From Chloroflexota bacterium (lineage in GTDB: Bacteria; Chloroflexota; Anaerolineae; Anaerolineales; Villigracilaceae), in the NCBI GenBank assembly GCA_026390015.1, contig JAPLGS010000079.1:1-57537 (forward strand): a stretch of 57,537 nucleotides of DNA. Reading direction: 5' to 3'. The translations under genes were made by a program, and so were the position numbers. The first letter of the stretch is position 1. Each line of letters begins with the position of its first letter. Below, piece by piece: positions 25,332 through 33,496 of this stretch. Under the pieces are notes generated by a model. It worked only from the letters and a program-made list of their open reading frames with translations. It made no database searches and was not told where the DNA came from.

Positions 25332-26387
25332 ATGACATCTGGAAAAGTACTTATCATCGGCGGTGGACCCTCGGGACTTGAATCCGCGCGCTGCGTGGCT
25401 GAACTCGGCGGGGAAGTTGTGCTCATCGAAAAACGCGAACGACTCGGCGGCACGCCTGATCGCGAGTCTTATGCCAAGTTGACTCATCATTGGCGTGACG
25501 CGTCTGAAGCGATGGCTGAAATGGCCGAGTCTGTCACCGGTAATAAAAAAATTGAAGTGAAGTACAGCGCCGAAGTGAAGTCGATCTCTGGAGAAGCTGG
25601 CAGTTTCCAGGTTCAGATCGAAGCGGGCGGCATAGCCGAGTCAATTGAAGCGGGCGCGGTCATTGTCGCCACGGGTTTCCAGCATTTTGATCCGGGCCGC
25701 GCGACGCAATATTACAATTACTATTCTTTTCCCGATGTCATCACGTTGACCGATCTCGAAAAGATGTTGAAGGAAAATAAAGTTGTGCGCCCGTCGAACG
25801 GTGAAACGCCAAAGAAGATCGCGTTCATTCAATGTGTGGGTTCGCGTGACCGCCAAATTGGAAATGAATATTGTTCAAAAGTTTGCTGCGGTATTGCCGG
25901 CAAACAAGCCATCGAACTGCGCGAACAAATTCCCGATTCAAAAGTGATGATCTTTTACATTGACATGCGCATGTATGGCTATTGGGAAAACGAGATCTAC
26001 TGGCCCGCGCAGGAAAAATATAAAGTTAATTTCGTGAAAGGCGTCATCAGCGAAGTACTCAAGAAGGGCGACAAACTTTTGATCCGCGGCGAAGACACCA
26101 CCATGAGCCGCCCGATGGAAGTGACCATGGATCTGGTCGTGCTTTCGGTCGGTATGGAGCCGAGCGCAGGCACACGCGCAGTGGCGCAACTCATGGGCAT
26201 CCAACAAAATAAATATGGCTTCATCGAATCGGGCGGCGCTGGCGGTCTCGACCCCGTAGCCACCTCGCGCCCGGGCATCTTTGTCGCGGGCGCCGCATCG
26301 GGTCCATCCGACCTCGACGACTCCATCGCACAGGCAGGTCTCGCCGCCGCGCGCTCGCTCGCATCCATCCGCAAAGTAATGGCGTAA
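25332..26387 (+). CDS. shdrA: Heterodisulfide-reductase-like subunit A (sHdrA), FAD and Fe-S
   Basis: A 351-residue flavoprotein started at 25332, where GGAGGAAGC precedes the ATG; the longer frame from 25071 reads through the preceding gene and a repeat. FAD-binding GGGPSGLESARC is at about residues 10-21, with a second glycine segment VIVATGF. The HdrA cluster motif C168...YCSKVCCG (about residue 180) binds one [4Fe-4S]. The C-terminal VSVG...DSIAQAGLAAARSL block fits. It lacks the N- and C-terminal ferredoxin domains of long HdrA, as expected for sHdrA. Its stop overlaps the next ATG (TAATG). Confidence 0.88.
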   Translation: MTSGKVLIIGGGPSGLESARCVAELGGEVVLIEKRERLGGTPDRESYAKLTHHWRDASEAMAEMAESVTGNKKIEVKYSAEVKSISGEAGSFQVQIEAGGIAESIEAGAVIVATGFQHFDPGRATQYYNYYSFPDVITLTDLEKMLKENKVVRPSNGETPKKIAFIQCVGSRDRQIGNEYCSKVCCGIAGKQAIELREQIPDSKVMIFYIDMRMYGYWENEIYWPAQEKYKVNFVKGVISEVLKKGDKLLIRGEDTTMSRPMEVTMDLVVLSVGMEPSAGTRAVAQLMGIQQNKYGFIESGGAGGLDPVATSRPGIFVAGAASGPSDLDDSIAQAGLAAARSLASIRKVMA

Positions 26388-27166
26388 TGCAACCACAACA
26401 ACCAAGTCACATCGTCAAACAAAAGACAGGCCCGGATGATCCTGTTTTGCAGGAGACCTTGGTGGATGCGCTCGCGCAAGTCTCACCGGCGGATGTGATT
26501 TCCATTGCTGACGAATTATCCGCCCGACACAAACGCATCTTTCTTAATCTGAAAACTGACTCAGTCTCGTTGACATCTTCCTTCGCCGACATCGCGGCTG
26601 CGGTCACGCACACAAAAGCGAACGCGCGCACGTTGACAAATTATTTTGCGGAAAGCGACCTTGCGGGCAAACTAATTACCGAATTACTAATTACCGAATT
26701 GCCTGTACCTGTCCGCGTGGCGATCTTCGTTGAAAAAGTAAACGCGCTCGATACACGTCTCGCCCTCGAACTCGCAAGTGGACTTTTACATTACACATCT
26801 CCCAACGATAACTGGCTGTGGACTCGCTGGCTATGGGATCCAACGACAGGCACAGGCATTCTGCCATTGTTAGCGGGCAGCACACATAACCTGCGCGCAG
26901 AAAATTTTGCCGATGGATACGCGCGCGTGGGTTTGGTCACTGCCATGAGTATGAAATTTGGCGAAGGCACAGGCTTGTGGACCGACGAGTTGATGAGTAA
27001 CAAGAAACGCGCGCAATTCGCCAACAGCGCTTTTTTAGCCTGCGCGTATAACGTTTATCTTTACGGCACAACAAGCTGGAGATTAAGCCGCGAGTTTAAT
27101 AATTTGTTACCTTCCCTGCCAAATATGGCAAGGAAGTTGCTGGGATTACCGAAAGTAAAAAACTAA
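26387..27166 (+). CDS. sHdr-cluster-associated hypothetical protein (Hyp)
   Basis: A 259-residue protein that overlaps shdrA by one base (TAATG), so it is translated with it. It is mostly helical, without cysteine motifs or a signal sequence; tokens include ELLITELPVPVRVAIFVEKV and GEGTGLWTDELMSNKKRAQF. From memory, known shdr clusters carry an uncharacterised Hyp gene between shdrA and the second Hdr pair, and this position matches. A duplicated ATTACCGAATT near 26680 encodes the short ITELL-ITEL repeat. It could be an assembly or scaffold factor (inference). Confidence 0.6.
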   Translation: MQPQQPSHIVKQKTGPDDPVLQETLVDALAQVSPADVISIADELSARHKRIFLNLKTDSVSLTSSFADIAAAVTHTKANARTLTNYFAESDLAGKLITELLITELPVPVRVAIFVEKVNALDTRLALELASGLLHYTSPNDNWLWTRWLWDPTTGTGILPLLAGSTHNLRAENFADGYARVGLVTAMSMKFGEGTGLWTDELMSNKKRAQFANSAFLACAYNVYLYGTTSWRLSREFNNLLPSLPNMARKLLGLPKVKN

Positions 27167-27167
27167 C

Positions 27168-27236
27168 ATGTCATTGCGAGCCGCACTTTGGCGAAGCAAT
27201 CTCCTCGCTAAGACGGGGATTGCTTCGCAATGACAT
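27168..27236. repeat. Palindromic repeat family A, copy 2
   Basis: ATGTCATTGCGAG opens and CGCAATGACATC closes, with GAAGCAATCTCC and GGGGATTGCTTCG inside. This is the shortest copy: the right inner and outer arms are fused. Confidence 0.88.
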
Positions 27237-27255
27237 CAACAAGGAGACCATTTCT

Positions 27256-28539
27256 ATGGCCGCTAAGTTTGAAAAAGTTAAATCAGTAGAAAAAGAACAT
27301 GCCATTGTAGACGGCGTGGATATTTCTGGTGATTGGAATCGCATGTTCGAACAGCGTGTGATCACAGAATACACCCCCGAACTCATTGAAAAAGTTGCGG
27401 ATATTCCAGGCGCAGAATCATTTGCAAATTGTTATCAATGCGCAAAATGCATTCCCGTTTGCCCTGTGGATATTGTCGGCAATTACGGTCCGCGCAAACT
27501 TTATCGCTACGCCCAAACTGGCATGGACTTGACCGAAGCGCCCGAATTGTGGCTTTGCACCACCTGCAAGAATTGTCTGCGCGTCTGCCCCAAAGAAGTG
27601 GATATGATCAAGATCATGCCTGCCGCGCGCGAGCAGGCGATTCTCGCTGGTAAATTTGTCCCAGCCGAATTGCAACAAGCGTTTGAAAATACCGCCAAGA
27701 CGGGCAATCCGCTTGGACAACCGCAGCGCAAACGTGACGCATGGATCCAAAACGCGGGCGTGACAATTCCGATCATCAAAGATCTGGCTCGCCCAGTGGA
27801 TGTGCTCTGGTATGTCGGCTCGTATCCATCCTATCATCCGCGCGGCATTGACGCGGCTTCAGCGGCGGCGCGTATCTTCTCCGCGCTGGGAATTGACTTT
27901 GCGATTCTAGGAAGAGAAGAAAAAGATGACGCCGATTCACAGCGACTTGCTGGCGAAAAAGGTTTGTTCGAAATGATGGCGGAGAGCAATATTGCCACAT
28001 TCAATAATTATGAGTGGAAGGAAATGGTCGTCACAGGTCCGCATGAACTTAATGCCTTCAAGAATGAATATCCCAAATACGGTTTCAACCGACCTGTATC
28101 ACATTACACCACTTTTCTTGCCCGTTACCTAGATCAACTCAAGCCGTTGCTTAAACATGAAGTCAATGTAAAAATTACTTATCACGACCCGTGCTATCTC
28201 GGACGTCACAACGGCGAATACGAAGCCCCGCGTAAATTACTTGAAGCTATTCCTGGCGTGGAACTGGTTGAGATGCAGCGCAACCGCGAAAACGGCTATT
28301 GCTGCGGCGGCGGTGGCGGCGGCATGTGGATGGACTCGTTCACTGCCAAACATACAAAGATGCGCCTCTCCGAAAAGCGCGCCATGGAAGCCGCGTCCAC
28401 GGGCGCGAATGTGCTGGCTGTCGCTTGTCCGTTTGAAGTCTCGCGCTTTGAGGATGCGGTCAAGTCCACGGGCAATGAACATGTGACGGTGAATGATATT
28501 TTGGAATTGTTGGATCGATCCATGCGCGGAGAGCAGTAA
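27256..28539 (+). CDS. Ferredoxin-CCG fusion, sHdrC2/B3-like subunit
   Basis: A 427-residue protein started at the ATG at 27256 (AGGAG upstream). Residues about 58-69 (CYQCAKCIPVCP) and 101-112 (CTTCKNCLRVCP) bind two [4Fe-4S] clusters as in HdrC. The rest is an HdrB/GlpC-like CCG domain: the first CCG unit is degenerate (no Cys near DVLWYVGSYPS) and the second is intact (HDPCYLG about 311, YCCGGG about 348, ACPFE about 391). It combines C and B functions in one chain and sits between the sHdr core and etfBA, as expected for the subunit called HdrB3 or C2B2 in type II-like clusters (assignment from memory). Confidence 0.8.
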   Translation: MAAKFEKVKSVEKEHAIVDGVDISGDWNRMFEQRVITEYTPELIEKVADIPGAESFANCYQCAKCIPVCPVDIVGNYGPRKLYRYAQTGMDLTEAPELWLCTTCKNCLRVCPKEVDMIKIMPAAREQAILAGKFVPAELQQAFENTAKTGNPLGQPQRKRDAWIQNAGVTIPIIKDLARPVDVLWYVGSYPSYHPRGIDAASAAARIFSALGIDFAILGREEKDDADSQRLAGEKGLFEMMAESNIATFNNYEWKEMVVTGPHELNAFKNEYPKYGFNRPVSHYTTFLARYLDQLKPLLKHEVNVKITYHDPCYLGRHNGEYEAPRKLLEAIPGVELVEMQRNRENGYCCGGGGGGMWMDSFTAKHTKMRLSEKRAMEAASTGANVLAVACPFEVSRFEDAVKSTGNEHVTVNDILELLDRSMRGEQ

Positions 28540-28545
28540 CACTCC

Positions 28546-28593
28546 GCTGGTTGAGTAGAGCTGAGTGATAGCGAAGCCCGCATCGAAACCAGC
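28546..28593. repeat. Palindromic repeat family B, single copy
   Basis: GCTGGTTGAGTAGAGCTGAG...GCATCGAAACCAGC matches the left unit at 25174. A fragment GGTGGTCGAGTAT lies at about 28617, so a partner unit has decayed. It sits between the B3-like gene and etfB. Confidence 0.75.
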
Positions 28594-28651
28594 AATGAAA
28601 GGTAAATATGAAATTGGTGGTCGAGTATAAAATTAGATAGGAGATTTCTGA

Positions 28652-29407
28652 ATGAACATCGTAGTAGCAATAAAACACATCCCCAGCATCGCGGATGATT
28701 TGCCCGTCAAAGGCAACAACGTGGACTTTGACTCGGTGGATTTCGTGCTCAATGAATTCGATGAGCAGTCTATTGAGCAGGCAGTGCTGGTGAAGGAAGC
28801 AACGGGGGGAACGGTAACCGTCGTCGGCGTGGATATGATCGGGGAATTGGATGGTGTCTTACATCTCGCGCTGGCAAAAGGCGCGGATAAGGCAGTTAAG
28901 ATAACAGGGGATGATCCAGCCGCAGATTCACATCAACAAGCCAAATGGCTGGCTGAAGCGATCAAGGGCATGTCGCCGAATATCGTCTTCGCGGGCGTGC
29001 AAGCATCAAATGATCTCGACGGCCAGATCGGCCCGATGATCGCCGCACATCTCGACATGCCCTACATCGGCGGAGTCAGTTCGGTGGAAGTTGCGGGAGA
29101 TACAGCGACAGTCAACAAAGAATTCGCGGGCGGCTTTGGCGCAAAGTATGCAGTCAGTTTGCCAATGGTGGTCGGCGTACAAGCATCCACTAAACCGCCG
29201 CGTTATGCGCCCATTAGCAAAGTGAGACAAGTTGCGCAGACAGCAACAATTGAAAAAGTTGCGCCATCTGGCGAATCTAGCGCACGGCTAACAATGAAGA
29301 AAATGGCGCCGCCCGTTGTGACAGGTCACGCTGAAATGTTCACAGGTTCGTCAAAGGAAGTCGCCGCGAAGATCGTAGATTTGTTGAAGAGTAAGGGACT
29401 GGCGTAA
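28652..29407 (+). CDS. etfB: Electron transfer flavoprotein subunit beta
   Basis: A 251-residue EtfB, with the typical N-terminus NIVVAIKHIPS, NEFDEQSIEQAVLVKE and the nucleotide-binding part ANNDLDGQ-like (QASNDLDGQIGPMIAAHL), ending with KPPRYAPISKVRQ. EtfAB carries two electrons as a flavoprotein (FAD in A, AMP or FAD in B). Placed after the sHdr subunits and before a membrane Fe-S oxidoreductase, it should shuttle electrons from the sHdr complex to that protein. There is no FixC or FixX gene, so it is not a nitrogen-fixation type set. Confidence 0.93.
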   Translation: MNIVVAIKHIPSIADDLPVKGNNVDFDSVDFVLNEFDEQSIEQAVLVKEATGGTVTVVGVDMIGELDGVLHLALAKGADKAVKITGDDPAADSHQQAKWLAEAIKGMSPNIVFAGVQASNDLDGQIGPMIAAHLDMPYIGGVSSVEVAGDTATVNKEFAGGFGAKYAVSLPMVVGVQASTKPPRYAPISKVRQVAQTATIEKVAPSGESSARLTMKKMAPPVVTGHAEMFTGSSKEVAAKIVDLLKSKGLA

Positions 29408-29409
29408 TC

Positions 29410-29497
29410 ATGTCGTTGCGAGGAGGGCGCTCTTCCCGACGAAGCAACTTCCTGATTAATGGGAAATTGCTTCGCAAAGAACGCTCGCAACGACATA
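29410..29497. repeat. Palindromic repeat family A, copy 3 (paired base changes)
   Basis: The left arm ATGTCGTTGCGAG and right arm CTCGCAACGACAT are perfect complements. Both differ from the other copies at one paired position (A-T changed to G-C), so pairing is retained. The inner arms are GAAGCAACTTCC and GGGAAATTGCTTCG. Confidence 0.88.
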
Positions 29498-29513
29498 TAA
29501 ACAGGAGATACAC

Positions 29514-30461
29514 ATGAGCAATGATATTTTTGTAATCACCGAACACATGGATGGAAAATTTTCCGATGTGTCTTTTGAAATGGTTGGAAAAGCCAAAGAG
29601 TTGGCGAACGCCTGGGGCGGGCAATCAGTTTCAATCGTAGTTGGCAGCGGAATTTCATCCGATGGTTTTGCGTCTGATTCAACAATTCAAGTTGATGACG
29701 AAACGCTGAATCGATTTAATCCCGAAGCATACGGAAAAGTCATCGAAGCATTGGTCAAAGAAAAATCGCCGCGACTGGTGATGTTTGGCTGGTCTGCGAC
29801 AGGCATGGATTTAGCCGCGTGGCTTTCGGCGCGATTGGGAAAACCATGCGTTGCGTATGTGAAAGGTATCAACATTGAAGGTGGCGCGTTGATCGTGAAC
29901 AGCCAAATTTATGGCGGCAAGATGATGGCGGATGTTTCACCCGAAGGGGACATGGCAATTGTGGCGGTGCTGGCAGGCTCATTCCCTGTTGAAGCGGGAC
30001 AAGGCTCAACTGCTGCGACGCAAATCGCTTCGCCTGTTTTACTCGATGGATTAAAAATAAAATTCGTGGAGGCCATTAAACCTGCCGCGGGTGATGTGGA
30101 TATTACTGCGCAAACTAAACTTGTTTCAATTGGGCGCGGCATTGGCAGTAAAGATAACGTGGAGCTCGCTGAAGAGTTGGCTAAAAAAATTGGCGCCACA
30201 GTATCTTCATCCCGCCCTGTTGTAGACGCGGGCTGGCTGCCGCGCACAAGGCAAGTGGGCAAATCTGGTTTGAAGGTCAAGCCGAAGTTGTATCTCATGC
30301 TCGGCATCTCTGGCGCACCTGAACACCTCGAAGGGATGAAAGGCGCGGAGCTGATCATCGCGATCAACACCGATAAGAAAGCGCCGATCTTCAACGTGGC
30401 GCATTACGGCTCCACTGCGGATCTGTTTGAAGTGGCTGAGGCGATGCTGGAATTATTGTAA
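29514..30461 (+). CDS. etfA: Electron transfer flavoprotein subunit alpha
   Basis: A 315-residue EtfA. The C-terminal FAD signature is LYLMLGISGAPEHLEGMKG with INTDKKAPIFNVAHYG, and an upstream segment RPVVDAGWLPRTRQVGKSGL is also diagnostic. It pairs with EtfB from the preceding gene. No ferredoxin domain is fused, so it is not a bifurcating CarD/E-like EtfA. Both neighbours (EtfB and the EtfD-like protein) support an electron-carrier role between sHdr and the quinone pool. Confidence 0.93.
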   Translation: MSNDIFVITEHMDGKFSDVSFEMVGKAKELANAWGGQSVSIVVGSGISSDGFASDSTIQVDDETLNRFNPEAYGKVIEALVKEKSPRLVMFGWSATGMDLAAWLSARLGKPCVAYVKGINIEGGALIVNSQIYGGKMMADVSPEGDMAIVAVLAGSFPVEAGQGSTAATQIASPVLLDGLKIKFVEAIKPAAGDVDITAQTKLVSIGRGIGSKDNVELAEELAKKIGATVSSSRPVVDAGWLPRTRQVGKSGLKVKPKLYLMLGISGAPEHLEGMKGAELIIAINTDKKAPIFNVAHYGSTADLFEVAEAMLELL

Positions 30462-30465
30462 TTCC

Positions 30466-30564
30466 GTCATTGCGAGCCGCGCTCTTGCTCTTGGCGGCGA
30501 AGCAATCTCCAATTCTATAACGGAGATTGCTTCGGGCGGGAGAGCGCCGCCCTCGCAATGACAT
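30466..30564. repeat. Palindromic repeat family A, copy 4
   Basis: GTCATTGCGAGCCGCGCTC...GAAGCAATCTCC and GGAGATTGCTTCG...GCCGCCCTCGCAATGACAT form a nearly complete hairpin of about 99 bases between etfA and the EtfD-like gene. Confidence 0.88.
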
Positions 30565-30585
30565 AATTCTTTTTGGGAGGATGCT

Positions 30586-32691
30586 TTGCTCACTACGATT
30601 GAACGAATAGTGTTTGTTGTGTTGGCACTTACTTCGGTGGGATTCACAATTCATGGAATCAAAACAATTGTGGATTCAGTCCGCAAAGGCCGCAGCGCGC
30701 CTGAGGTAAAGAATATTCCCGCGAGCTTGGTCAAAGCGGGCATCGCGGTTTTATTTCAGCGCACCATCTTTCGCACCCGCAAAATTTTAAGTACTATTCA
30801 TCTCGGGTTATTCTTCGGGCTCATCACTTATGCGTTTGTAAATCTTGTTGATATTCTCGAAGGTTTCATCCCGGGTTTTGACCTGGTGTATGGCGGAAAA
30901 CATCCCGCGTTCCCATTTTTGAATTCAGGCATTATCAACACATTCAATCTTATCGCTGATGTAATGAGCGGCGCGCTTCTTTTTAGCGTTACCGTTTTTC
31001 TTGTGCGCCGTTTTATTGTCAAAGACAAACAGCTTACATATCGTGAAAATATTCTTCTGAATCCAAAGGTCAAGGCTGGCGGACAAAACAAAGACTCGCT
31101 CATTGTTGGCACATTTGTGATCTTGCATGTCGCCGCTCGTCTCATGGGTCAGGCCTTTCGCCTCACAGATGGCGCAGATGCATTCACGCCGATCGCAAGT
31201 TTTCTTAACGGTATTTTTGGCGCATCGCAAACTGGCGTTCATGTTGCGTGGTGGGTCAGCTTGTGTTGGGTGCTTTACATTCTGCCTTACATCACGCGCA
31301 GCAAACACACGCATTTCACAGTCGGCCCCGTCAATCTTGGGCTGGCAAAACAAAATCCGCGCGGACAACTAGACCCCGCTGTTCCCGCTGGCGTAAGGGC
31401 GACTCGCACGTCGCCTATACCCGAACCTGGCGCAAAATTTTTACATGATCTTTCGTGGAAACGCATTCTGGATTCTTATGCCTGCGTGCAATGCAATCGC
31501 TGTCAGGAGGTCTGCCCTGCTAACTTTTATGGACGCCCGCTCTCGCCTTCGGCATTGGAAGTGAACAAGCGTTATCTCATTAAAGAAGCGACCTTCGGTT
31601 CACATCCCGAGCGACTCCTGCTCCCGCTTACTGAAACCGTCATCTCCGCTGAGGCAGTTTGGGCTTGCACAACATGTCATGCTTGTGTCAGCATCTGCCC
31701 CGTTGGCAATGAACCCATGGCAGACATCATTGATATTCGCCGCCGCTTAATAATCGACGGCGCAGAAATTGACAGCGGCGTACAAAACGCTTTACAATCT
31801 CTCGCAACAAATGGAAATTGGATGAACAAGGGCAAGCGTCTGCGCGGACGCTGGGCGAAGGAATTGGAATTCCCCGTCAAGAATGCCAGCGAAGAACAAG
31901 TGGATTATCTTTGGTTTGTAGGCGACACGGCTTCGTTCGATGAACGCGTTGTACCAAATACAAAAATTGTCGCACGAATTTTCAACGAAGCAGGCTTGGA
32001 TTTTGGGATCATGTATCAGAACGAATCCAATGCGGGTAATGATGTGCGCCGCGTTGGGGAGGAAGGCTTGTTTGAGCAGTTGGTCGAGCAAAACATGGGA
32101 GCCTTTGGCAAGGCGCAGTTCAAGAAAATTGTGACCACTGATCCGCATTCGTTCAACACACTCAAGAACGAGTATCCGCAATTTGGCGGCAAATTTGATG
32201 TAACGCATTACACATCGGTGCTGGTCAAATTATTTGATGAAGGCAAGTTGACCGTAAAAAATAAATTATCAAATTATCAAGTGACATTTCACGACCCATG
32301 CTATCTTGGCCGTTACAACGGCGAATTCACTGCTCCGCGCAAATTGCTTGAAATGGTTGGCGTGAAATTCAACGAAATGCCGCGCAATTGCGAGACCTCA
32401 TTCTGCTGCGGCGCGGGCGGCGGGCAAATTTGGAATGGCAAAGTCGCGCCTGGTGAACGCCCCGCTGAGAATCGAATCAAGGAAGCGTTGACTACTTTCG
32501 ATAAAAACCCAAGCGACAAGAAACTTTTGTTTATCGTCACTTGTCCGAAAGACATGATCATGTATTCGGATGCGGTCAAGACAACGGGCAAGGAAGGTAA
32601 AATCGAAGTCCGCGATTTGATTCAGTTGATCGCGGAAGCGGTCGGGCTGGAAATGCCTCTCGAAGCGGAAGCAGTCGCCAGCGCGGCATGA
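30586..32691 (+). CDS. EtfD-like membrane Fe-S oxidoreductase (ETF:menaquinone oxidoreductase)
   Basis: A 701-residue protein with a TTG start (30586) six bases after GGGAGG; the nearby ATG is out of frame. Residues 1 to about 250 hold around six hydrophobic helices of NarI-like type. Residues about 300-311 (CVQCNRCQEVCP) and 360-371 (CTTCHACVSICP) are [4Fe-4S] motifs, and the CCG domain has HDPCYLG and FCCGAGGG (about 605). This architecture is that of EtfD/EMO proteins, which oxidise ETF and reduce menaquinone. A palindrome-coded insert (VRATRTSP, 31393-31420) lies in the linker before the ferredoxin part. It completes the electron path from sHdr. Confidence 0.85.
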   Translation: MLTTIERIVFVVLALTSVGFTIHGIKTIVDSVRKGRSAPEVKNIPASLVKAGIAVLFQRTIFRTRKILSTIHLGLFFGLITYAFVNLVDILEGFIPGFDLVYGGKHPAFPFLNSGIINTFNLIADVMSGALLFSVTVFLVRRFIVKDKQLTYRENILLNPKVKAGGQNKDSLIVGTFVILHVAARLMGQAFRLTDGADAFTPIASFLNGIFGASQTGVHVAWWVSLCWVLYILPYITRSKHTHFTVGPVNLGLAKQNPRGQLDPAVPAGVRATRTSPIPEPGAKFLHDLSWKRILDSYACVQCNRCQEVCPANFYGRPLSPSALEVNKRYLIKEATFGSHPERLLLPLTETVISAEAVWACTTCHACVSICPVGNEPMADIIDIRRRLIIDGAEIDSGVQNALQSLATNGNWMNKGKRLRGRWAKELEFPVKNASEEQVDYLWFVGDTASFDERVVPNTKIVARIFNEAGLDFGIMYQNESNAGNDVRRVGEEGLFEQLVEQNMGAFGKAQFKKIVTTDPHSFNTLKNEYPQFGGKFDVTHYTSVLVKLFDEGKLTVKNKLSNYQVTFHDPCYLGRYNGEFTAPRKLLEMVGVKFNEMPRNCETSFCCGAGGGQIWNGKVAPGERPAENRIKEALTTFDKNPSDKKLLFIVTCPKDMIMYSDAVKTTGKEGKIEVRDLIQLIAEAVGLEMPLEAEAVASAA
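31393..31420. repeat. In-frame palindrome inside the EtfD-like gene (family C)
   Basis: GGCGAC (31398-31403) and GTCGCC (31410-31415) form a stem with a six-base loop, flanked by GTA and TAC that also mirror each other. It is read as an in-frame linker (AGVRATRTSPIPEP) between the membrane and ferredoxin parts. It resembles dispersed GGGGCGAC...GTCGCCCC repeats known from other genomes. Confidence 0.6.
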
Positions 32692-32695
32692 ATCG

Positions 32696-33001
32696 ATGTT
32701 CAAATGTCCATATTGCGAGTTTAGCGGTAGACGTTCGGAAGTCCACAATCATCTGGCGGAGAATCATCCAGATACTTTGGGTAAGAGAATTGATGAGCTT
32801 ACGGGTCATACGTTTTTCATCGTGACTTGCCCAATTTGTAAAGATAGTTATGAACAGGTCACAAAAAAGGCTTTGCGTGACCCGGGTTTTGTACAGAATA
32901 TGAATATGAAATCCGTTTGGTTATTTTTGATTTACTTCTGTATCACCTGCAAGGTGAACACGGAGAAGGAGAATAGTTATGGCAACAGTTCGTGGATGTA
33001 A
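32696..33001 (+). CDS. Small zinc-finger-like protein, 101 residues
   Basis: The N-terminus reads as a C2H2-type finger: C4-x2-C7 and H17/H19/H24, then a second CPIC pair (C45, C48). A hydrophobic stretch WLFLIYFCITC follows at about residues 74-84, and the tail overlaps the lbpA1 start by 23 bases. The start is four bases after the EtfD-like stop and no clear ribosome site is visible. It could be a real small metal protein of the sHdr cluster. The lack of a known family and the overlap keep it uncertain. Confidence 0.45.
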   Translation: MFKCPYCEFSGRRSEVHNHLAENHPDTLGKRIDELTGHTFFIVTCPICKDSYEQVTKKALRDPGFVQNMNMKSVWLFLIYFCITCKVNTEKENSYGNSSWM

Positions 33002-33416
33002 TATTCCTGAAGACCGCTACTACTGGGTGGAGAAACACGCGTGGGTGCGGCTCGAAGCGGATGGCACGGTGACGATCGGGATCACCGATGTGGCGCAACA
33101 CATGGCGAGAGGGATTCTGACCGCCACGCCGAAAGATGTTGGGCGTACTGTGCAAAAAGGTAAAGGCGCGGGTACGTTGGAAAGCGGCAAGTGGGTGGGG
33201 CCTGTCACTTCGCCGATCACGGGTGAGATCGTTGAAGTGAACGAGGCGGTGAAAGCCAAGCCCGCGTTGCTCAATGAAGACCCATATGGCGCGGGTTGGT
33301 TCGTACGCGTCAAAGTGAATGATTGGGCTGGCGAAAGCGCGTCGCTGCTGACGGGTGAGGCGGCAGTGGCTGCGTATCAAAAGTTTATGGAAGAGCAGGG
33401 ACTCAACTTCGAGTAA
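32979..33416 (+). CDS. lbpA1: Lipoate-binding protein LbpA, copy 1
   Basis: A 145-residue GcvH-fold protein. The lipoyl-lysine segment is TLESGKWVGPVTSPITGEI with Lys71; the motif ES(G/A)KWVGP replaces the ESVKAASD motif of glycine-cleavage GcvH, which is the mark of LbpA. No gcvT or gcvP is nearby. In sHdr organisms LbpA carries sulfur as a lipoyl-bound intermediate for the sHdr complex. GGAG precedes ATG 32979. A tandem-repeat gap and a second LbpA gene follow. Confidence 0.9.
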   Translation: MATVRGCNIPEDRYYWVEKHAWVRLEADGTVTIGITDVAQHMARGILTATPKDVGRTVQKGKGAGTLESGKWVGPVTSPITGEIVEVNEAVKAKPALLNEDPYGAGWFVRVKVNDWAGESASLLTGEAAVAAYQKFMEEQGLNFE

Positions 33417-33496
33417 TCAGTGAACAGCGAGCAGTGAACAGTAATTAGTGAACAGTGAACAGTTTGCCAACTACTGATAACTGATAACTGGCAACT
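33417..33496. repeat. AGTGAACAG tandem repeat and palindrome between lbpA genes
   Basis: About four near-tandem units of AGTGAACAG are followed by GTTTGCCA...TGGCAAC and a doubled TGATAACTGATAAC. The region runs right up to the lbpA2 ATG and replaces its ribosome-binding site. Confidence 0.7.

Noticed and set aside
23105-28539. Methanogen-type HdrABC with flavin-based bifurcation
   Set aside because: sHdrA is short without extra ferredoxin domains, no MvhD or hydrogenase is near, and TusA, DsrE and LbpA are present.
28652-30461. FixAB of nitrogen fixation
   Set aside because: No fixC or fixX or nif genes; the next gene is an EtfD-like Fe-S membrane protein.
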